This document shows positions 26,101 through 35,467 of a DNA stretch of 41,694 bases, piece by piece. Below the pieces are notes generated by a model. It did no database searches. It worked only from the letters and a program-made list of their open reading frames with translations, and had not been told where the DNA came from. Position 1 is the stretch's first letter; the number at the start of each line of letters is the position of its first letter. The stretch is from Rubrivivax sp. (GTDB taxonomy: Bacteria; Pseudomonadota; Gammaproteobacteria; Burkholderiales; Burkholderiaceae_C), in contig JAIYDH010000227.1 of the NCBI GenBank assembly GCA_027487585.1, positions 1-41,694 of the forward strand, in the 5' to 3' direction. The position numbers and the translations under genes were made by a program.

Positions 26101-26838
26101 ATGAATCGCTCCTTGCTTGCCCTGGCGCCCGCCACGTGTGCCGCCCTCGCGCTGACCTGGGCCCCTGCCGCCGTGCGTGCCGCCGACTTCAACTTCGTCC
26201 GCCTGCTCAACCAGGCCGAGTTCCGCGCTTTCAGCGAAGACGTCGGCGCCGCCGCGTCGTACAAGGGTGTGATCCCGGCCGAGAGCCTGGGCCTGATCGG
26301 CTTCGACATCGGCGTCACGGCCGGCGTCACCGAGGTCACCAACCGCGACGTGCTGCGCAAGGCCGCTGGCGGCGCGAGCATCCCGAAAGCGCTGCCGGTG
26401 ACCAGCCTGCGCGTGCACAAGGGCCTGCCCTTCGACATCGACATCGGCGCCACGCTGATGCAGCTGCCGGGCACCAATGTGCGCGCGGTGGGCGGCGAGC
26501 TGCGCTGGGCCTTCGTGGCCGGCAGCACGGTGCTGCCGGCGCTGGCCGTGCGCGTGTCGGGCACGCGCCTGTCGGGTGTGGAGGGCCTGGACATGGACAC
26601 CGTCGGCGCCGACCTGTCCATCAGCAAGGGCTTCGCCTTCCTCACGCCCTACGCCGGCATCGGCACCGTGCGCGTGGACGCGGCCGCGCCGGGCAGCAGC
26701 CTGCGCAGCGAGAGCCCGACGCTGGCCCGGCGCTTCGTCGGCGTGAACATCGCGCTGGTGCCGCTGGCGCTGGTGCTGGAGGCCGAGCGCGCCGGCAAGG
26801 CCACGGGCTACACGGTGAAGGCGGCGATCCGGTTCTGA
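26101..26838 (+). CDS. Exported protein of unknown function, possible outer-membrane beta-barrel
   Basis: 245 residues with a signal peptide (LLALAPATCAALALTWAPAAVRAAD). The mature chain has alternating strand-like segments (LIGFDIGVTAGVTEVTN, IDIGATLMQL, VRAVGGELRWAF, ADLSISKGFAFLTPYAGIGTVRV) and ends in ...GYTVKAAIRF. The terminal Phe is typical of outer-membrane beta-barrel proteins assembled by the Bam complex. I do not recognise the family. It is alone between the LysR gene and the serine hydrolase and converges with the latter across a 120-bp gap that shows nothing clear. A barrel assignment is inference from the pattern. Confidence 0.72.
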   Translation: MNRSLLALAPATCAALALTWAPAAVRAADFNFVRLLNQAEFRAFSEDVGAAASYKGVIPAESLGLIGFDIGVTAGVTEVTNRDVLRKAAGGASIPKALPVTSLRVHKGLPFDIDIGATLMQLPGTNVRAVGGELRWAFVAGSTVLPALAVRVSGTRLSGVEGLDMDTVGADLSISKGFAFLTPYAGIGTVRVDAAAPGSSLRSESPTLARRFVGVNIALVPLALVLEAERAGKATGYTVKAAIRF

Positions 26839-26958
26839 AGCATCAGGCAAGGGCTGCCGTCGGGTTGCGCCAGACGGGCTTGAATCTGCTCATGGCGTGG
26901 CGCATTCGCCGTGCGCGCGCTGCATGGGCGCCTGGGTGCGCTGAGCGGCTGTGTTCAC

Positions 26959-28236
26959 TCACGGGTTCAGCCGTGCCAGCTCACCCAGCCAGGCGGGCCA
27001 GAACAAGCCGCCCCGCTCACGCCCCAGCCGCACGACGACCGTCTGCGTTTCTGGGGAGATGTAGATGTACTGCCCGCGCAGGCCCTCGGCATAGAAGTCA
27101 TCGCCAGGCTCGGCGCTGAGTGCGTCGGGCCAGGCCGGCGCGCTGCGGCTGCCGGCCGAAGCTTGCTGCCCGGCCACCGTCTGCGCCTGCGACAGCGCAC
27201 GCCGCCACTGCCAGGCATAGAAGGCCTGGAAGCGGCTCGCCGGACGCTCGATGTTGCGGCGGGCGGCGGCATCGGCGCCCGGCCGCTGTTGCACGGCGGT
27301 GCTCTGGCGCAGCCAGTCCGCGGTCACCAAAGACGAGCCGCTGGTGGCGCGGCCGTTGTTCAGCACCAGTTGGCCCAGGCGCAGGTAATCCACGGCACGG
27401 GCATTGAGGCAGCAGAAGGCGCGGGCCATGCCGCCGGTGGCGCTGTCGAGGCTCCAGCTGGCGTCGAACTCGGCGCCCATCGGTTGCCAAAGCCGCTGCT
27501 GCAGGTATGGCGCAAGGGGAGTCGCCACCGCGCGCTCCAGCGCCATGGCCAGCAGCTGGGTGTCGCCGCTCTGGTACGAATAGGCCACGTCCGGCGCTGT
27601 CTTGATGCGCAATCGGGCCACCTCGGCCTTGAGGTCGGCGCCGAGGTAGAACCGCGCGGCCTGTGACCAGGGCACGGTATAGCTCTCCTGGAAGTCGATG
27701 CCGCTGCGCATCATCAGCAAATGGCGCAGCGTGATCTGGCCAAAGCGCGAGTCCTGGGCGAGCAGCTCGGGCAGATAGCGGGTGACGGGATCGTCCACGC
27801 TTTGGATGCGGCCGTCGGCGATGGCCACGCCGATCAGCAGCGACACCACGGACTTGGCCACCGAAAACGAGGTGCCCATGCTGTCGCGGCTGAAGCCGTT
27901 GAAGTACTGCTCATGCACCAGCAGGCCGCGGCGCAGCACCAGCAGTGCCACGGTGTCGCGCGCGGCTAGCTGGGCCGTGGCCTCGTCCTGCGTCAAGCCA
28001 CCCGGCCAGCGCAGCGCCACCGGTGCGTCGGCCGCAGGCAAGGGCGACGGCAGCGCCGCGCGTGCGATCGGCGCATTGTCGAAATGCAGGTGGTCGGTGA
28101 TTTCGGCCTTGCCCTGCACCACCATCCACAGCGGCAGCGTGCTGCAGCCCGACAGGCCCACGGCGCCGCCGATCACGATGCTGATCAGCAGCAAAGCCCT
28201 GGCACCGCGGCGCCGCAGTTTCACTGTCATGTCCAT
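26959..28236 (-). CDS. Serine hydrolase lipoprotein (class C beta-lactamase/EstB fold)
   Basis: 425 residues. An N-terminal signal ends in lipobox VGLSGC (Cys31), so it is a periplasmic-facing lipoprotein. The catalytic SxxK is Ser125-Val-Ala-Lys128 (TSFSVAKS). The second motif is a Tyr-x-Ser variant (YSYQSGDTQLLAMALE) in place of YxN. FYAEGLRGQYIYISPE carries the later strand that usually holds the HxG or KTG equivalent; here the basic residue is Arg-Gly. Such proteins are often esterases or peptidases, not true beta-lactamases, and no substrate is implied. It lies 130 bp after the RND efflux gene on the same strand and could be read through from it. Confidence 0.88.
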   Translation of the reverse strand: MDMTVKLRRRGARALLLISIVIGGAVGLSGCSTLPLWMVVQGKAEITDHLHFDNAPIARAALPSPLPAADAPVALRWPGGLTQDEATAQLAARDTVALLVLRRGLLVHEQYFNGFSRDSMGTSFSVAKSVVSLLIGVAIADGRIQSVDDPVTRYLPELLAQDSRFGQITLRHLLMMRSGIDFQESYTVPWSQAARFYLGADLKAEVARLRIKTAPDVAYSYQSGDTQLLAMALERAVATPLAPYLQQRLWQPMGAEFDASWSLDSATGGMARAFCCLNARAVDYLRLGQLVLNNGRATSGSSLVTADWLRQSTAVQQRPGADAAARRNIERPASRFQAFYAWQWRRALSQAQTVAGQQASAGSRSAPAWPDALSAEPGDDFYAEGLRGQYIYISPETQTVVVRLGRERGGLFWPAWLGELARLNP

Positions 28237-28366
28237 CCCTTGGCCTGCCCCGGGGTCGGTCGGGGGGGATGTTAGAGCGACCAGCCGAGTCGTCGACTGC
28301 CTCCACCTGGGCCTGTCGGCGGCAGCAAGCGCCGGATCAAGACGAAGTCCAAGCGGGCAGGCTGGC

Positions 28367-31300
28367 TCAAGCGCCGTCGCTGAATCGGGCCGACGGCGAC
28401 CGAGCGCCCCAACTGCTCAACCCGCGGCGCAGCGTTTCCCGCGCTCCATGCACGACCAGCGAGACCACCGGCACCACCACCAGACTCAGTGCCGTGCTCG
28501 TGATGAGCCCGCCGATCACGGCGATGGCCATCGGCTGGCGGAAGCTGCCGTCGCCGCCCCAGCCCAGGGACATGGGCAGCAGGCCGGCCACCATGGCCAC
28601 CGTGGTCATCATCACCGGGCGCGCGCGTTTGGCGCAGGCGTCCAACAAGGCTTCGGCGTGCGACAGGCCACGCTCGCGCTCCGCGATGAGCGCGTAGTCG
28701 ACGATCAGGATGGAGTTCTTGGTGACCACGCCAAAGAGCATCACCAGGCCGATCAGCGCCGGCAGGCTCAGCGCCGCACCGGCCAGCAGCAGCGCCAGCA
28801 AGGCCCCTCCCACGCACAGCGGCAGCGTGGACAGCACGGTCAGCGGCTGCAGCCAGTCCTTGTACAGCAGCACCTGCACCGCGTACTTGCACAGCACGCC
28901 GATGGCCAGTGCCAGCGCAAAGCCGCCGAAGAGCTGGCCCAGGATCTCGGCGTCGCCCGACTCCACCAGCGTCACGCCGGCCGGCAGCGCGCGCACCGCC
29001 GGCAAGGCTTTCACGTCCGCCAGTGCACTGCCGAGCGCGTAGCCGCCCAGGTCGGCCGTGATGCTGACGTTGCGCCGGCGGTCGAAGCGGTTGATTTGCG
29101 ACGGCCCGCTGCCCAGCGTGATCTCGGCCACGCTGTTCAGCGGCACGCCTTCACCACCCCGCCCTGGCACACGCAGGCTGGCAAGCGCCTGCAGGTCCTG
29201 GCGCAGCTCGTCGGGCAGGCGCACACGGATGTCCAGCTGCCGCTCGTCCAGGCTCAGCTTGGCCAGCGCGCTGTCGAAGTCGCCGCCAGTGGCGATGCGC
29301 AGCGTCTCGCCGATGGCCTGGGTGCTGACGCCACGCTCCGCAGCCAGTGCCAGCTGCGGGCGCACGGTGAACTCCGGGCGCTCGATGCTGGCGGTGGAAC
29401 TGATGCCGCTGAGGTAGCCCAGCGTGCGCATCTGCGCCTCCACCGCATCGGCGGCCTCCCTCAGCGCCGGGCCATCCGTGCCGGCCAGCACCAGGGCCAG
29501 CTTCTCGCCCGGCCCGCCGCCGCTGATGGACCAGCGAACGCCCGGCACGGCCTGCAGCAGCGGACGCATGCGGTTCTCGATCTCGGTCTGCGGTGGCCGC
29601 TCGTCGCGGTCTTGCAGCATCACGGTGAGCGTCGCTTTGCGCACCTCGCCCGCGCTGGCCACCGGCCCGCCTGCGCGCTGGGGGGTACCCGCGGTGACGA
29701 AGACGCTCGCGACACCTTCCACGCCGCTGATGGCACGGCGCGCTTCCTCGGCCGCCGCCAGCGTGTGCTGCAGGCTGCTGCCGGGTGGCAGCTCGATGGA
29801 AACCGTGCTGCTGCCCTTGTCGCTGGCCGGCATGAAGCTCACTGGCAGCAGCGGAATCAGCGCCAGCGAACCGGCAAACAGCAGCGCGGCCATGCCCAGC
29901 GTGGCGGCGCGGTGCCGCAGGCACCAAGCCGCCGTGCGCAGGTAGGCCTGCATCCAGCGGCCGGGCTTGTCTTCGTGTACAGGCGTGTCGCGCAGCCAGG
30001 CCGCCGCCATCATCGGCGTGGCCAGACGCGCCACCAGCAGCGAAGCCAGCACCGCCACCACCACGGTCCAGCCGAACTGCTTGAACACCAGGCCGGGCAC
30101 GCCGCTCATGAAGGCGGTGGGCAGGAACACCACCACCAGCGCCGCCGTGGTGGCCAGCACGGCCAGCCAGATCTCGTTGACGCCGTCTTCCACGGCCTGC
30201 CGGACGCTTTTGCCCATGCGGGCGTGACGCGCGATGTTCTCGATCTCGACGATGGCGTCGTCCACCAGGATGCCCACCACCACTGCCAGTGCGAGCAGCG
30301 TGATGGTGTTGAGCGCGTAGCCGGACCAGGCCATGAAGGCGAAGGTGGGCAGGATGGACAGCGGCAGCGCCAGCGCGCCCACCAGCGTGGCGCGCCAGTC
30401 GCGCAGGTACAGCCATATCACCAGCACAGTCAGCAAGGCGCCCTCGTAGAGCATGTGCATGGAGCCCTGGTACTGCTCGCGGGTGTGCTGCACGGTGCTG
30501 CTGACCTGCTGGAACTTCAGGCCCGGGTGCGCGGCCTCCAGCTCGGCCACGGCCTTCAGCACGCCCTGCTCGATGCGGGTCTCGTCAGCGCCGCGGCTGC
30601 GGGCCAGCTGGAAGCCCACCGCGGCGCGGCCGTCCAGCAGCGCCGCCTGCGCGCGTTCGGCATGCCCGTCGCGCACCTCGGCCACCTGGTCCAGGCGCAC
30701 GGCGCGGCCGTCGGCCAGCGCAAGGGGCAGCGCCTTCAGCTCTTCCGCGCGTCGCACGCTGGCCACGGTGCGCAAGCCCTGCTCGTTGCCGCCCAGTTGG
30801 GTGCGGCCTCCGGAGTTGTCCTGCTGCACGCGCTTGAGCGCGCGCGACACGTCGGTGGCGGTCACGCCCAGCGCGTTCATCGCGGCGGGGTTCACCAGCA
30901 CCTGCACTTCGCGCTGCACGCCGCCGACACGCGTGAACTGCCCCACGCCGGGCACGGCCAGCATGCGCCGCGCCACCTCGCTGTCGGTCAGCCAGGACAA
31001 GGCCTCCTCGTCCAGCGTGCGGCCGGTGATGGCGTAGGTCAGGGTCGGCCCGCCGGGGCCGAGCGTGACCTTGCTGACCTGCGGCGCTTCCAGGTCGGGC
31101 GGCAGGTCGCCGCGCACGCTGTCCACTGCGTCCTTCACGTCCAGCAGCGCGTCCGACAGCACGGTACCGATCTCGAACTGCAGTGCGATGCTGACGCTGC
31201 CGTCGGTGATGGACGTGCTCATGTGGGCCAGCCGCGCCAGGGTGGCCAGCTTGTCTTCCACCTTCTTGGCCACCTCGGTCTCCAGCTGCGAAGGCGCGGC

Positions 31301-31459
31301 GCCCGGCTGCTTGAGCGAGACGTTGATGGTGGGAAAGTCCAGGTCCGGAAAGTCCTGCACGTGCAGCTGGCGGAAGCCCCACAGGCCTGCCAGCGTGAGC
31401 ACGATGAACAGCAGCGTGGCGGGAATCGGATGGCGGATGGACCAGGTGGCGAGGTTCAT
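28367..31459 (-). CDS. RND-family efflux permease
   Basis: Proton-driven inner-membrane pump subunit, 1030 residues, consistent with the usual 1010-1060. The sequence has the first membrane helix (PIPATLLFIVLTLAGLWGF), the pore-domain repeat, and the proton-relay aspartates in VVGILVDDAIVEIENIARH. The second half mirrors this with VVTKNSILIVDYAL. ATG 31459 is chosen because it overlaps the adaptor stop (ATGA, 31456-31459). An upstream continuation in the same frame to 32101 is antisense-like and has no family support. Works with the adaptor and outer-membrane factor of the same operon. Substrates are not deducible. Confidence 0.96.
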   Translation of the reverse strand: MNLATWSIRHPIPATLLFIVLTLAGLWGFRQLHVQDFPDLDFPTINVSLKQPGAAPSQLETEVAKKVEDKLATLARLAHMSTSITDGSVSIALQFEIGTVLSDALLDVKDAVDSVRGDLPPDLEAPQVSKVTLGPGGPTLTYAITGRTLDEEALSWLTDSEVARRMLAVPGVGQFTRVGGVQREVQVLVNPAAMNALGVTATDVSRALKRVQQDNSGGRTQLGGNEQGLRTVASVRRAEELKALPLALADGRAVRLDQVAEVRDGHAERAQAALLDGRAAVGFQLARSRGADETRIEQGVLKAVAELEAAHPGLKFQQVSSTVQHTREQYQGSMHMLYEGALLTVLVIWLYLRDWRATLVGALALPLSILPTFAFMAWSGYALNTITLLALAVVVGILVDDAIVEIENIARHARMGKSVRQAVEDGVNEIWLAVLATTAALVVVFLPTAFMSGVPGLVFKQFGWTVVVAVLASLLVARLATPMMAAAWLRDTPVHEDKPGRWMQAYLRTAAWCLRHRAATLGMAALLFAGSLALIPLLPVSFMPASDKGSSTVSIELPPGSSLQHTLAAAEEARRAISGVEGVASVFVTAGTPQRAGGPVASAGEVRKATLTVMLQDRDERPPQTEIENRMRPLLQAVPGVRWSISGGGPGEKLALVLAGTDGPALREAADAVEAQMRTLGYLSGISSTASIERPEFTVRPQLALAAERGVSTQAIGETLRIATGGDFDSALAKLSLDERQLDIRVRLPDELRQDLQALASLRVPGRGGEGVPLNSVAEITLGSGPSQINRFDRRRNVSITADLGGYALGSALADVKALPAVRALPAGVTLVESGDAEILGQLFGGFALALAIGVLCKYAVQVLLYKDWLQPLTVLSTLPLCVGGALLALLLAGAALSLPALIGLVMLFGVVTKNSILIVDYALIAERERGLSHAEALLDACAKRARPVMMTTVAMVAGLLPMSLGWGGDGSFRQPMAIAVIGGLITSTALSLVVVPVVSLVVHGARETLRRGLSSWGARSPSARFSDGA

Positions 31460-32583
31460 GTCTGGGGCCTCCTGATCAGGCCGACAGCGGCTTCCGCGGG
31501 GGCCAGCTGCACAGGGTCGCCATCGGCCAGAAAGCCCGCGCCCCGTACCACCACGCGATCGCCGGCTGCCAGGCCCTGCAGCACCTCGACCCAGGCGCCC
31601 TCGCGCCGGCCGGTGGTGACGGCCACGCGCCGCACGCGCGGGCCATGCAGCACGAACGCGTACGGGCGCCCGTCGCGCAGCACCAGGCTGTCGGCCGGCA
31701 CAACCAGCGCCGCGGCGCGGCCTGTGAACAGGCGGCCCTGCACATACATGCCGGCCCGCGCACCGCTGCCAGGGGCGATGTCCACGCTCACCAGCGCCAG
31801 GCGCGTGGCAGCGTCCAGGCTGGGGCTCAGCACGCGCAGCTTGCCGGTGGCCTTGCGCCCGTCGGGTAGCACCAGCTCCGCTGCCTGGCCCACCTGCAGA
31901 GCCGCCAGCTGCGCCGGCGGCACTTCGGCGCGCCACTCCAATCGGTCCTGGCGGATCAGGCGGAACACTTCCATGCCGTTGGCCGCCACCTGGCCCAGCG
32001 TGGCGCTGCGGCTGCTGATGGTGCCGCTGTCGGGTGCGGTGAGTACCGCCTGGTCGAGCCGCACGCGCGCGGCTGCCAGCGCGGCCTGCGCCTGGCGCCA
32101 CTGCGCGACGGCCGTGGCGGCCGTGGTGACGGCCTGGAGCTCGTCCTGCTCGCTGACTGCGCCGCTGTGGCGCAGCGAGAGCGTACGGTCGCGGTTGGTC
32201 ACCGCCTGCCGGGCCTGCGCTTCGGCCTGCTGCAGGCTGGCTTCGGCCTGGGCGAGGTCGGTGCGCAAGCTGCGGTCGTCGAAGCGGGCCAGCACCTGGC
32301 CGCGCTGCACGCGGCTGCCGCGGTCCACCAACATCTCGGTCAGGGCCAGCCCGCTGCTGCGCGCACTGAGCACGGCCTCGTGCCAGGGCTGCACGGCGCC
32401 GCTGGCGGCCAGGACCTGCGGCCAGTCGGCGCGCTGCACCGTGGCGGTGGTGACCGTCAGGCCGGGCTGCTCCTTGACGGCCGATGATGCGGCCGGGCCG
32501 GCGGCCCCGGCTGCAGTGCAGGCCAACAGCAGCACGCTGGCGAGAAAGCCGGCGTGCCCGCGGTGGCGTGGAGATGGGCTCAT
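31456..32583 (-). CDS. RND efflux periplasmic adaptor (membrane-fusion protein)
   Basis: Couples the RND pump to the outer-membrane channel. The 375-residue protein has a signal peptide (FLASVLLLACTAAGAAG), then the lipoyl/beta-barrel core (SGAVQPWHEAVLSARSSG). A helical hairpin follows (DLAQAEASLQQAEAQARQAVTNRDRTL), and then the beta-barrel and membrane-proximal domains (ARAGMYVQGRLFTGRAAALVVPADSLV). Both ends overlap the neighbouring genes by 4 nt (ATGA): the NodT-type stop upstream and the RND start downstream. HlyD/AcrA family is clear. Whether the Cys in the signal acts as a lipid anchor is not certain. Confidence 0.94.
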   Translation of the reverse strand: MSPSPRHRGHAGFLASVLLLACTAAGAAGPAASSAVKEQPGLTVTTATVQRADWPQVLAASGAVQPWHEAVLSARSSGLALTEMLVDRGSRVQRGQVLARFDDRSLRTDLAQAEASLQQAEAQARQAVTNRDRTLSLRHSGAVSEQDELQAVTTAATAVAQWRQAQAALAAARVRLDQAVLTAPDSGTISSRSATLGQVAANGMEVFRLIRQDRLEWRAEVPPAQLAALQVGQAAELVLPDGRKATGKLRVLSPSLDAATRLALVSVDIAPGSGARAGMYVQGRLFTGRAAALVVPADSLVLRDGRPYAFVLHGPRVRRVAVTTGRREGAWVEVLQGLAAGDRVVVRGAGFLADGDPVQLAPAEAAVGLIRRPQT

Positions 32584-34043
32584 GTCGGTCCTTGCGTGTC
32601 GGAAGAAGTGGCTGCTTGGGCGCCGGTGGCCTTCATCAAGGCCACCCAGGCGCGGGCGCGGTCTCGCTGCGCGCTGATCAGGGCCAACTGCGCGTTGTTG
32701 AAGCCGCGGCGTGCGTCTTCCAGTTCGAACAGGCTCATTCGCCCCGCCTGGTGGCTGGCCACGCTGGCGCCGAGCAATTGCGCCGCCGCCGCAGAACCGG
32801 CCATGGCCAGGCGTTCGCGCTCGGCTGCACCTTCAGCGAGGGAGAGCGCGTTCTCCACGTCCTGAATAGCGCTGCGCAGCGTGGACTCCAGGCTGGCCAG
32901 CGCCTGCGCGTAGCGTGCACGTGCGGCGCCCGCGGTGGCCGCGCCGCGGCCACCGTCCCACAGCGTGCCGCCCAGGGCCGGCGCCAACGACCAGCTCGTG
33001 CTGCGCGCCCAGCTGCCCGCCGCACGCAGCCACGAAGGGCCCAGCAGTGCGCTGAGCGACAGGCTGGGGCGGCGCGCCGCCTCGGCGGAGCCGATGTCCT
33101 CCCAGGCGGCATCGGCGCTGCGCAGCGCCGACACCACCGCGGGGTGAGACGCCAGCACCGTGGCCGGCAGGGCCGGCTGCAAGGGTGGCGGCTCGGGCAC
33201 GGCACGCCCGGCGCCGGCGGCGGGCTCGCCCAGCGCTCTGCGCACCTCGGCCAGCGGCAGGCCGGTGAGTTGCACCAGTTGCTGTTCGCCTTCTGCACAT
33301 TGCTCCTCGATGCTCACGCGGTTGATTTCCGCGTCGGCCAGGCTGCTGCGCGAACGCGCGCTGTCCAGGGCGGCCACCTGCCCGGCGGACTGGCGCAATT
33401 CGGTCAGCTGCAGGGCGGCGCGCCGCGAGCGCACGTCTTCGCGGCGGGCAGCGGCCTGCGCGGCGCAGGCCCTGGCCGCGATCGCTGCGTCGGCCACCTG
33501 CGCCAGCAACGAAAGCCGGGTGCCCTGCGCGTCGGCGCGGCTGGCCTGCAGACGCTGCTGCGCGGCGGCCCGGTCGTGCCGCAGGCCGCCGAAGAGGTCC
33601 AGCTCCCAGGCCAGGCTCAGGCTGGCGCTGGCGCTGCTTGCGGGTTGGCTGTTGCCTGACTGCGAATTGCCGCGGCCGGCCTTGGCATCGGCGCGCAGCG
33701 AAGGGTTGGCGTTGACGTCTTGTGCAGCCGCGGATGAGCGCACTTCTTCCAGCCGGGCCATCGCGCGTGCCAGCGTGGGCGAGGCCTGCTCGGCGGCTTG
33801 CACCAGGGTGCTCAGGCCCGGATCCCGCAGGGCCTGCCACCACTCGGCGGTGGCGTGGGCGTTCGGTGCGGCGGGGCTGGTGAAGGCCGGCGTGCGCGAC
33901 CACTGGTGGGGCAGCGGGGGCAGGCTGCTCGCCGCTGGCGGCTGCAGCGCGCAGGCCGACAGAGCTGCCGCGGTGCACACGAGCCCCCAGCGTGCCAGAC
34001 GCCCGCCAGAAGGGAGCGGGCAGGAAAGCGGGTTGAAAGGCAT
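32580..34043 (-). CDS. Outer-membrane efflux lipoprotein (NodT/OprM family)
   Basis: Trimeric outer-membrane channel of the tripartite pump. The 487-residue protein has a signal peptide with lipobox LSAC (VCTAAALSAC), then the NodT pattern WWQALRDPGLSTLVQAAEQASPTLARAMARLEE. It carries two coiled-coil repeats typical of TolC-like proteins and ends in ALMKATGAQ. ATG 34043 is chosen; upstream codons extend to 34109 with no RBS and would run through the operator repeats. It heads the operon OMF-MFP-RND and is divergent from the DUF3617 gene. Confidence 0.93.
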   Translation of the reverse strand: MPFNPLSCPLPSGGRLARWGLVCTAAALSACALQPPAASSLPPLPHQWSRTPAFTSPAAPNAHATAEWWQALRDPGLSTLVQAAEQASPTLARAMARLEEVRSSAAAQDVNANPSLRADAKAGRGNSQSGNSQPASSASASLSLAWELDLFGGLRHDRAAAQQRLQASRADAQGTRLSLLAQVADAAIAARACAAQAAARREDVRSRRAALQLTELRQSAGQVAALDSARSRSSLADAEINRVSIEEQCAEGEQQLVQLTGLPLAEVRRALGEPAAGAGRAVPEPPPLQPALPATVLASHPAVVSALRSADAAWEDIGSAEAARRPSLSLSALLGPSWLRAAGSWARSTSWSLAPALGGTLWDGGRGAATAGAARARYAQALASLESTLRSAIQDVENALSLAEGAAERERLAMAGSAAAAQLLGASVASHQAGRMSLFELEDARRGFNNAQLALISAQRDRARAWVALMKATGAQAATSSDTQGPT

Positions 34044-34088
34044 GCACTCAGCGTACCGAGCGCCCACACCGCCTTCTGTGAGGCCGCG

Positions 34089-34133
34089 TGACATGACATG
34101 ACACGCCAAGCGCGCATGTCACACCGTGTCATG
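34089..34133. promoter_or_regulatory. Operator-like repeat cluster between the efflux and MipA operons
   Basis: TGACA occurs three times in tandem (34089, 34094, 34099), and TGTCA twice with a 10-bp period (34117 and 34127). CATGACAC (34097-34104) and GTGTCATG (34126-34133) make a perfect 8-bp inverted repeat. The 10-bp direct spacing suits an OmpR/PhoB-type response regulator dimer. A similar TGTCA-type repeat with the same spacing precedes the nearby two-component genes, which supports that regulator as the ligand. Confidence 0.6.
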
Positions 34134-34168
34134 CGCCACCAAGGCCTCGCGGCGCAGCGCGCGCCAGC

Positions 34169-34660
34169 ATGGCGCCGTCACAGCTTTGGAGTTGCCTCTT
34201 GAGAACCTTCTTCTGCATCACCGTGATGGCCGGGCTGGCCGTCCCCTTCTGCACCTGGGCGCAGGGCAACACGCTCCTGCTGGAGCCCGGACGGTGGGAA
34301 CTGAGCCTCAACGTGCGGGGCGCACCCATCGCCGACCCGCCGCCCCGCAGCGTGTGCCTGAGCGCACAGGAGCTTTCACCCCAACCCGAACGCGCCTTGC
34401 TGGACGCGGCCTTGCGCAGCCTGCCCGGCGGACCGGCCGCCGGCCCGCAATGCGCCCTGAGCGACTTCAAGCGTGATGCGGCCCAATCCAGCTGGCAGGC
34501 GCGCTGCAACGGGCCGCGTGGCCCCGTGCAGGGAGCCGGCACCGGCGTGCTGGCGGCGCAGACGGCCACGCTGCAGCAAACCTTCGAGGTGGACACGCCC
34601 TTGGGCCCGCAGACCTTGAAGCAGACCATTCGCGCGCGCCGCACCGGGGCCTGCGCATGA
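34169..34660 (+). CDS. DUF3617-type exported protein
   Basis: 163 residues with a signal peptide (TFFCITVMAGLAVPFCTWAQG). The mature part has LLLEPGRWELSLNVRGAP, the PGRWELS motif that opens DUF3617 proteins. Paired cysteines follow (SVCLS, QCALSDF, ARCNG, GACA). Its biochemical role is unknown. ATG 34169 lacks a good RBS. A TTG at 34199 has GGAG at -11 to -8 and would give a more compact signal peptide, so the true start may be 34199. Its stop overlaps the MipA/OmpV start by 4 nt. It is divergent from the efflux operon and shares its upstream operator. Confidence 0.8.
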   Translation: MAPSQLWSCLLRTFFCITVMAGLAVPFCTWAQGNTLLLEPGRWELSLNVRGAPIADPPPRSVCLSAQELSPQPERALLDAALRSLPGGPAAGPQCALSDFKRDAAQSSWQARCNGPRGPVQGAGTGVLAAQTATLQQTFEVDTPLGPQTLKQTIRARRTGACA

Positions 34661-35427
34661 AGCGCGCCGCTGCAATGCTGATGCTGGCCGCCAGCGCCTG
34701 CCAGGCGCAGGACGGCCTGAACATGGGCCCGCCCGGTGCCAAGGGCTTTGGCGGCTTGCTGGGCCTGGGCGTCATGGAGGCACCGCGCTACGCCGGCGCC
34801 GACACCGCGCGCACGCGCGCCGTGCCGCTGGTGCAGCTGCGCTGGGGCGATGGCTGGTTTGCCGGCACGGACGGCGTGGGCTACCGCTTCGGCGAAGGCG
34901 CGCCCTGGAGCGCCGCGTTGCGCCTGGGCCTGGACCGTGGCCGCAAGGAAGCCGACAGCCCGGCCCTGCGCGGCATGGGCGACACCCCGGCGCGTGCCGA
35001 CCTCGGGGTCTCGGCCAGCGTGCGCCTGCTGCCCTTTCTGATGGCCGGCGCCGGCCTGAAGTACGGCAGCGGCGAACATCGCAAGGGCCTGGTCGCCGAC
35101 CTCAGCCTGCGCGCCATGGTGCCGCTGTCGCGCAGCGCGCGGCTGATGCTCGGCGTGAGCGGCCACTGGGCCAACGAGGCGGCCATGCAGTCTGGCTTCG
35201 GCGTCAATGCCACGCAGTCGCTGGCCTCCGGCTACGCGCTGTACCAGCCCAGCGCCGGCTGGCGCGATTGGGGGCCCAGCGCGATGGCCATGGTGGAGCT
35301 GGGCGGCGCCTGGCAGCTGATGCTCCGCGTGGAGCAGCGCCACCTGCTGGGCGACGCCAAGGCCAGCCCCCTGGTGCGAGACAGTGGCGGCACCCGTGCC
35401 ATGGTGACGCTGGGCTGGCGCTTCTAG
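34657..35427 (+). CDS. MipA/OmpV family outer-membrane protein
   Basis: 256 residues with a signal peptide (AAAMLMLAASACQAQDG). The family features are visible: GLLGLGVMEAPRYAGADTAR (the Y-x-G-A/S motif), PLVQLRWGDGWFAG, and strands with Gly and aromatic ends through to the terminal GWRF. MipA interacts with murein transglycosylase MltA and PBP1B in E. coli, and OmpV/MipA proteins are often linked to envelope stress. It is the second gene of a two-gene operon with DUF3617 and converges with the histidine kinase gene 41 bp away. Confidence 0.92.
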   Translation: MKRAAAMLMLAASACQAQDGLNMGPPGAKGFGGLLGLGVMEAPRYAGADTARTRAVPLVQLRWGDGWFAGTDGVGYRFGEGAPWSAALRLGLDRGRKEADSPALRGMGDTPARADLGVSASVRLLPFLMAGAGLKYGSGEHRKGLVADLSLRAMVPLSRSARLMLGVSGHWANEAAMQSGFGVNATQSLASGYALYQPSAGWRDWGPSAMAMVELGGAWQLMLRVEQRHLLGDAKASPLVRDSGGTRAMVTLGWRF

Positions 35428-35449
35428 CCCGGCCTGGGGCCGAGGCAGG

Positions 35450-35467
35450 CCGCGCCGGGCGGCGCGG
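35450..35467. terminator. GC-rich hairpin between the convergent mipA-like and sensor kinase genes
   Basis: CCGCGCC-GGGC-GGCGCGG is a 7-bp perfect stem with a 4-nt loop, adjacent to the kinase stop codon. It could act as a bidirectional terminator for the two converging operons, although no T-run follows on either strand. Confidence 0.45.

Noticed and set aside
27782..32677. 1631-codon plus-strand open frame opposite the RND/adaptor genes
   Set aside because: It is antisense to well-supported efflux genes, is His/Gln/Arg-rich, and shows no recognisable domain. High GC makes long shadow frames common.
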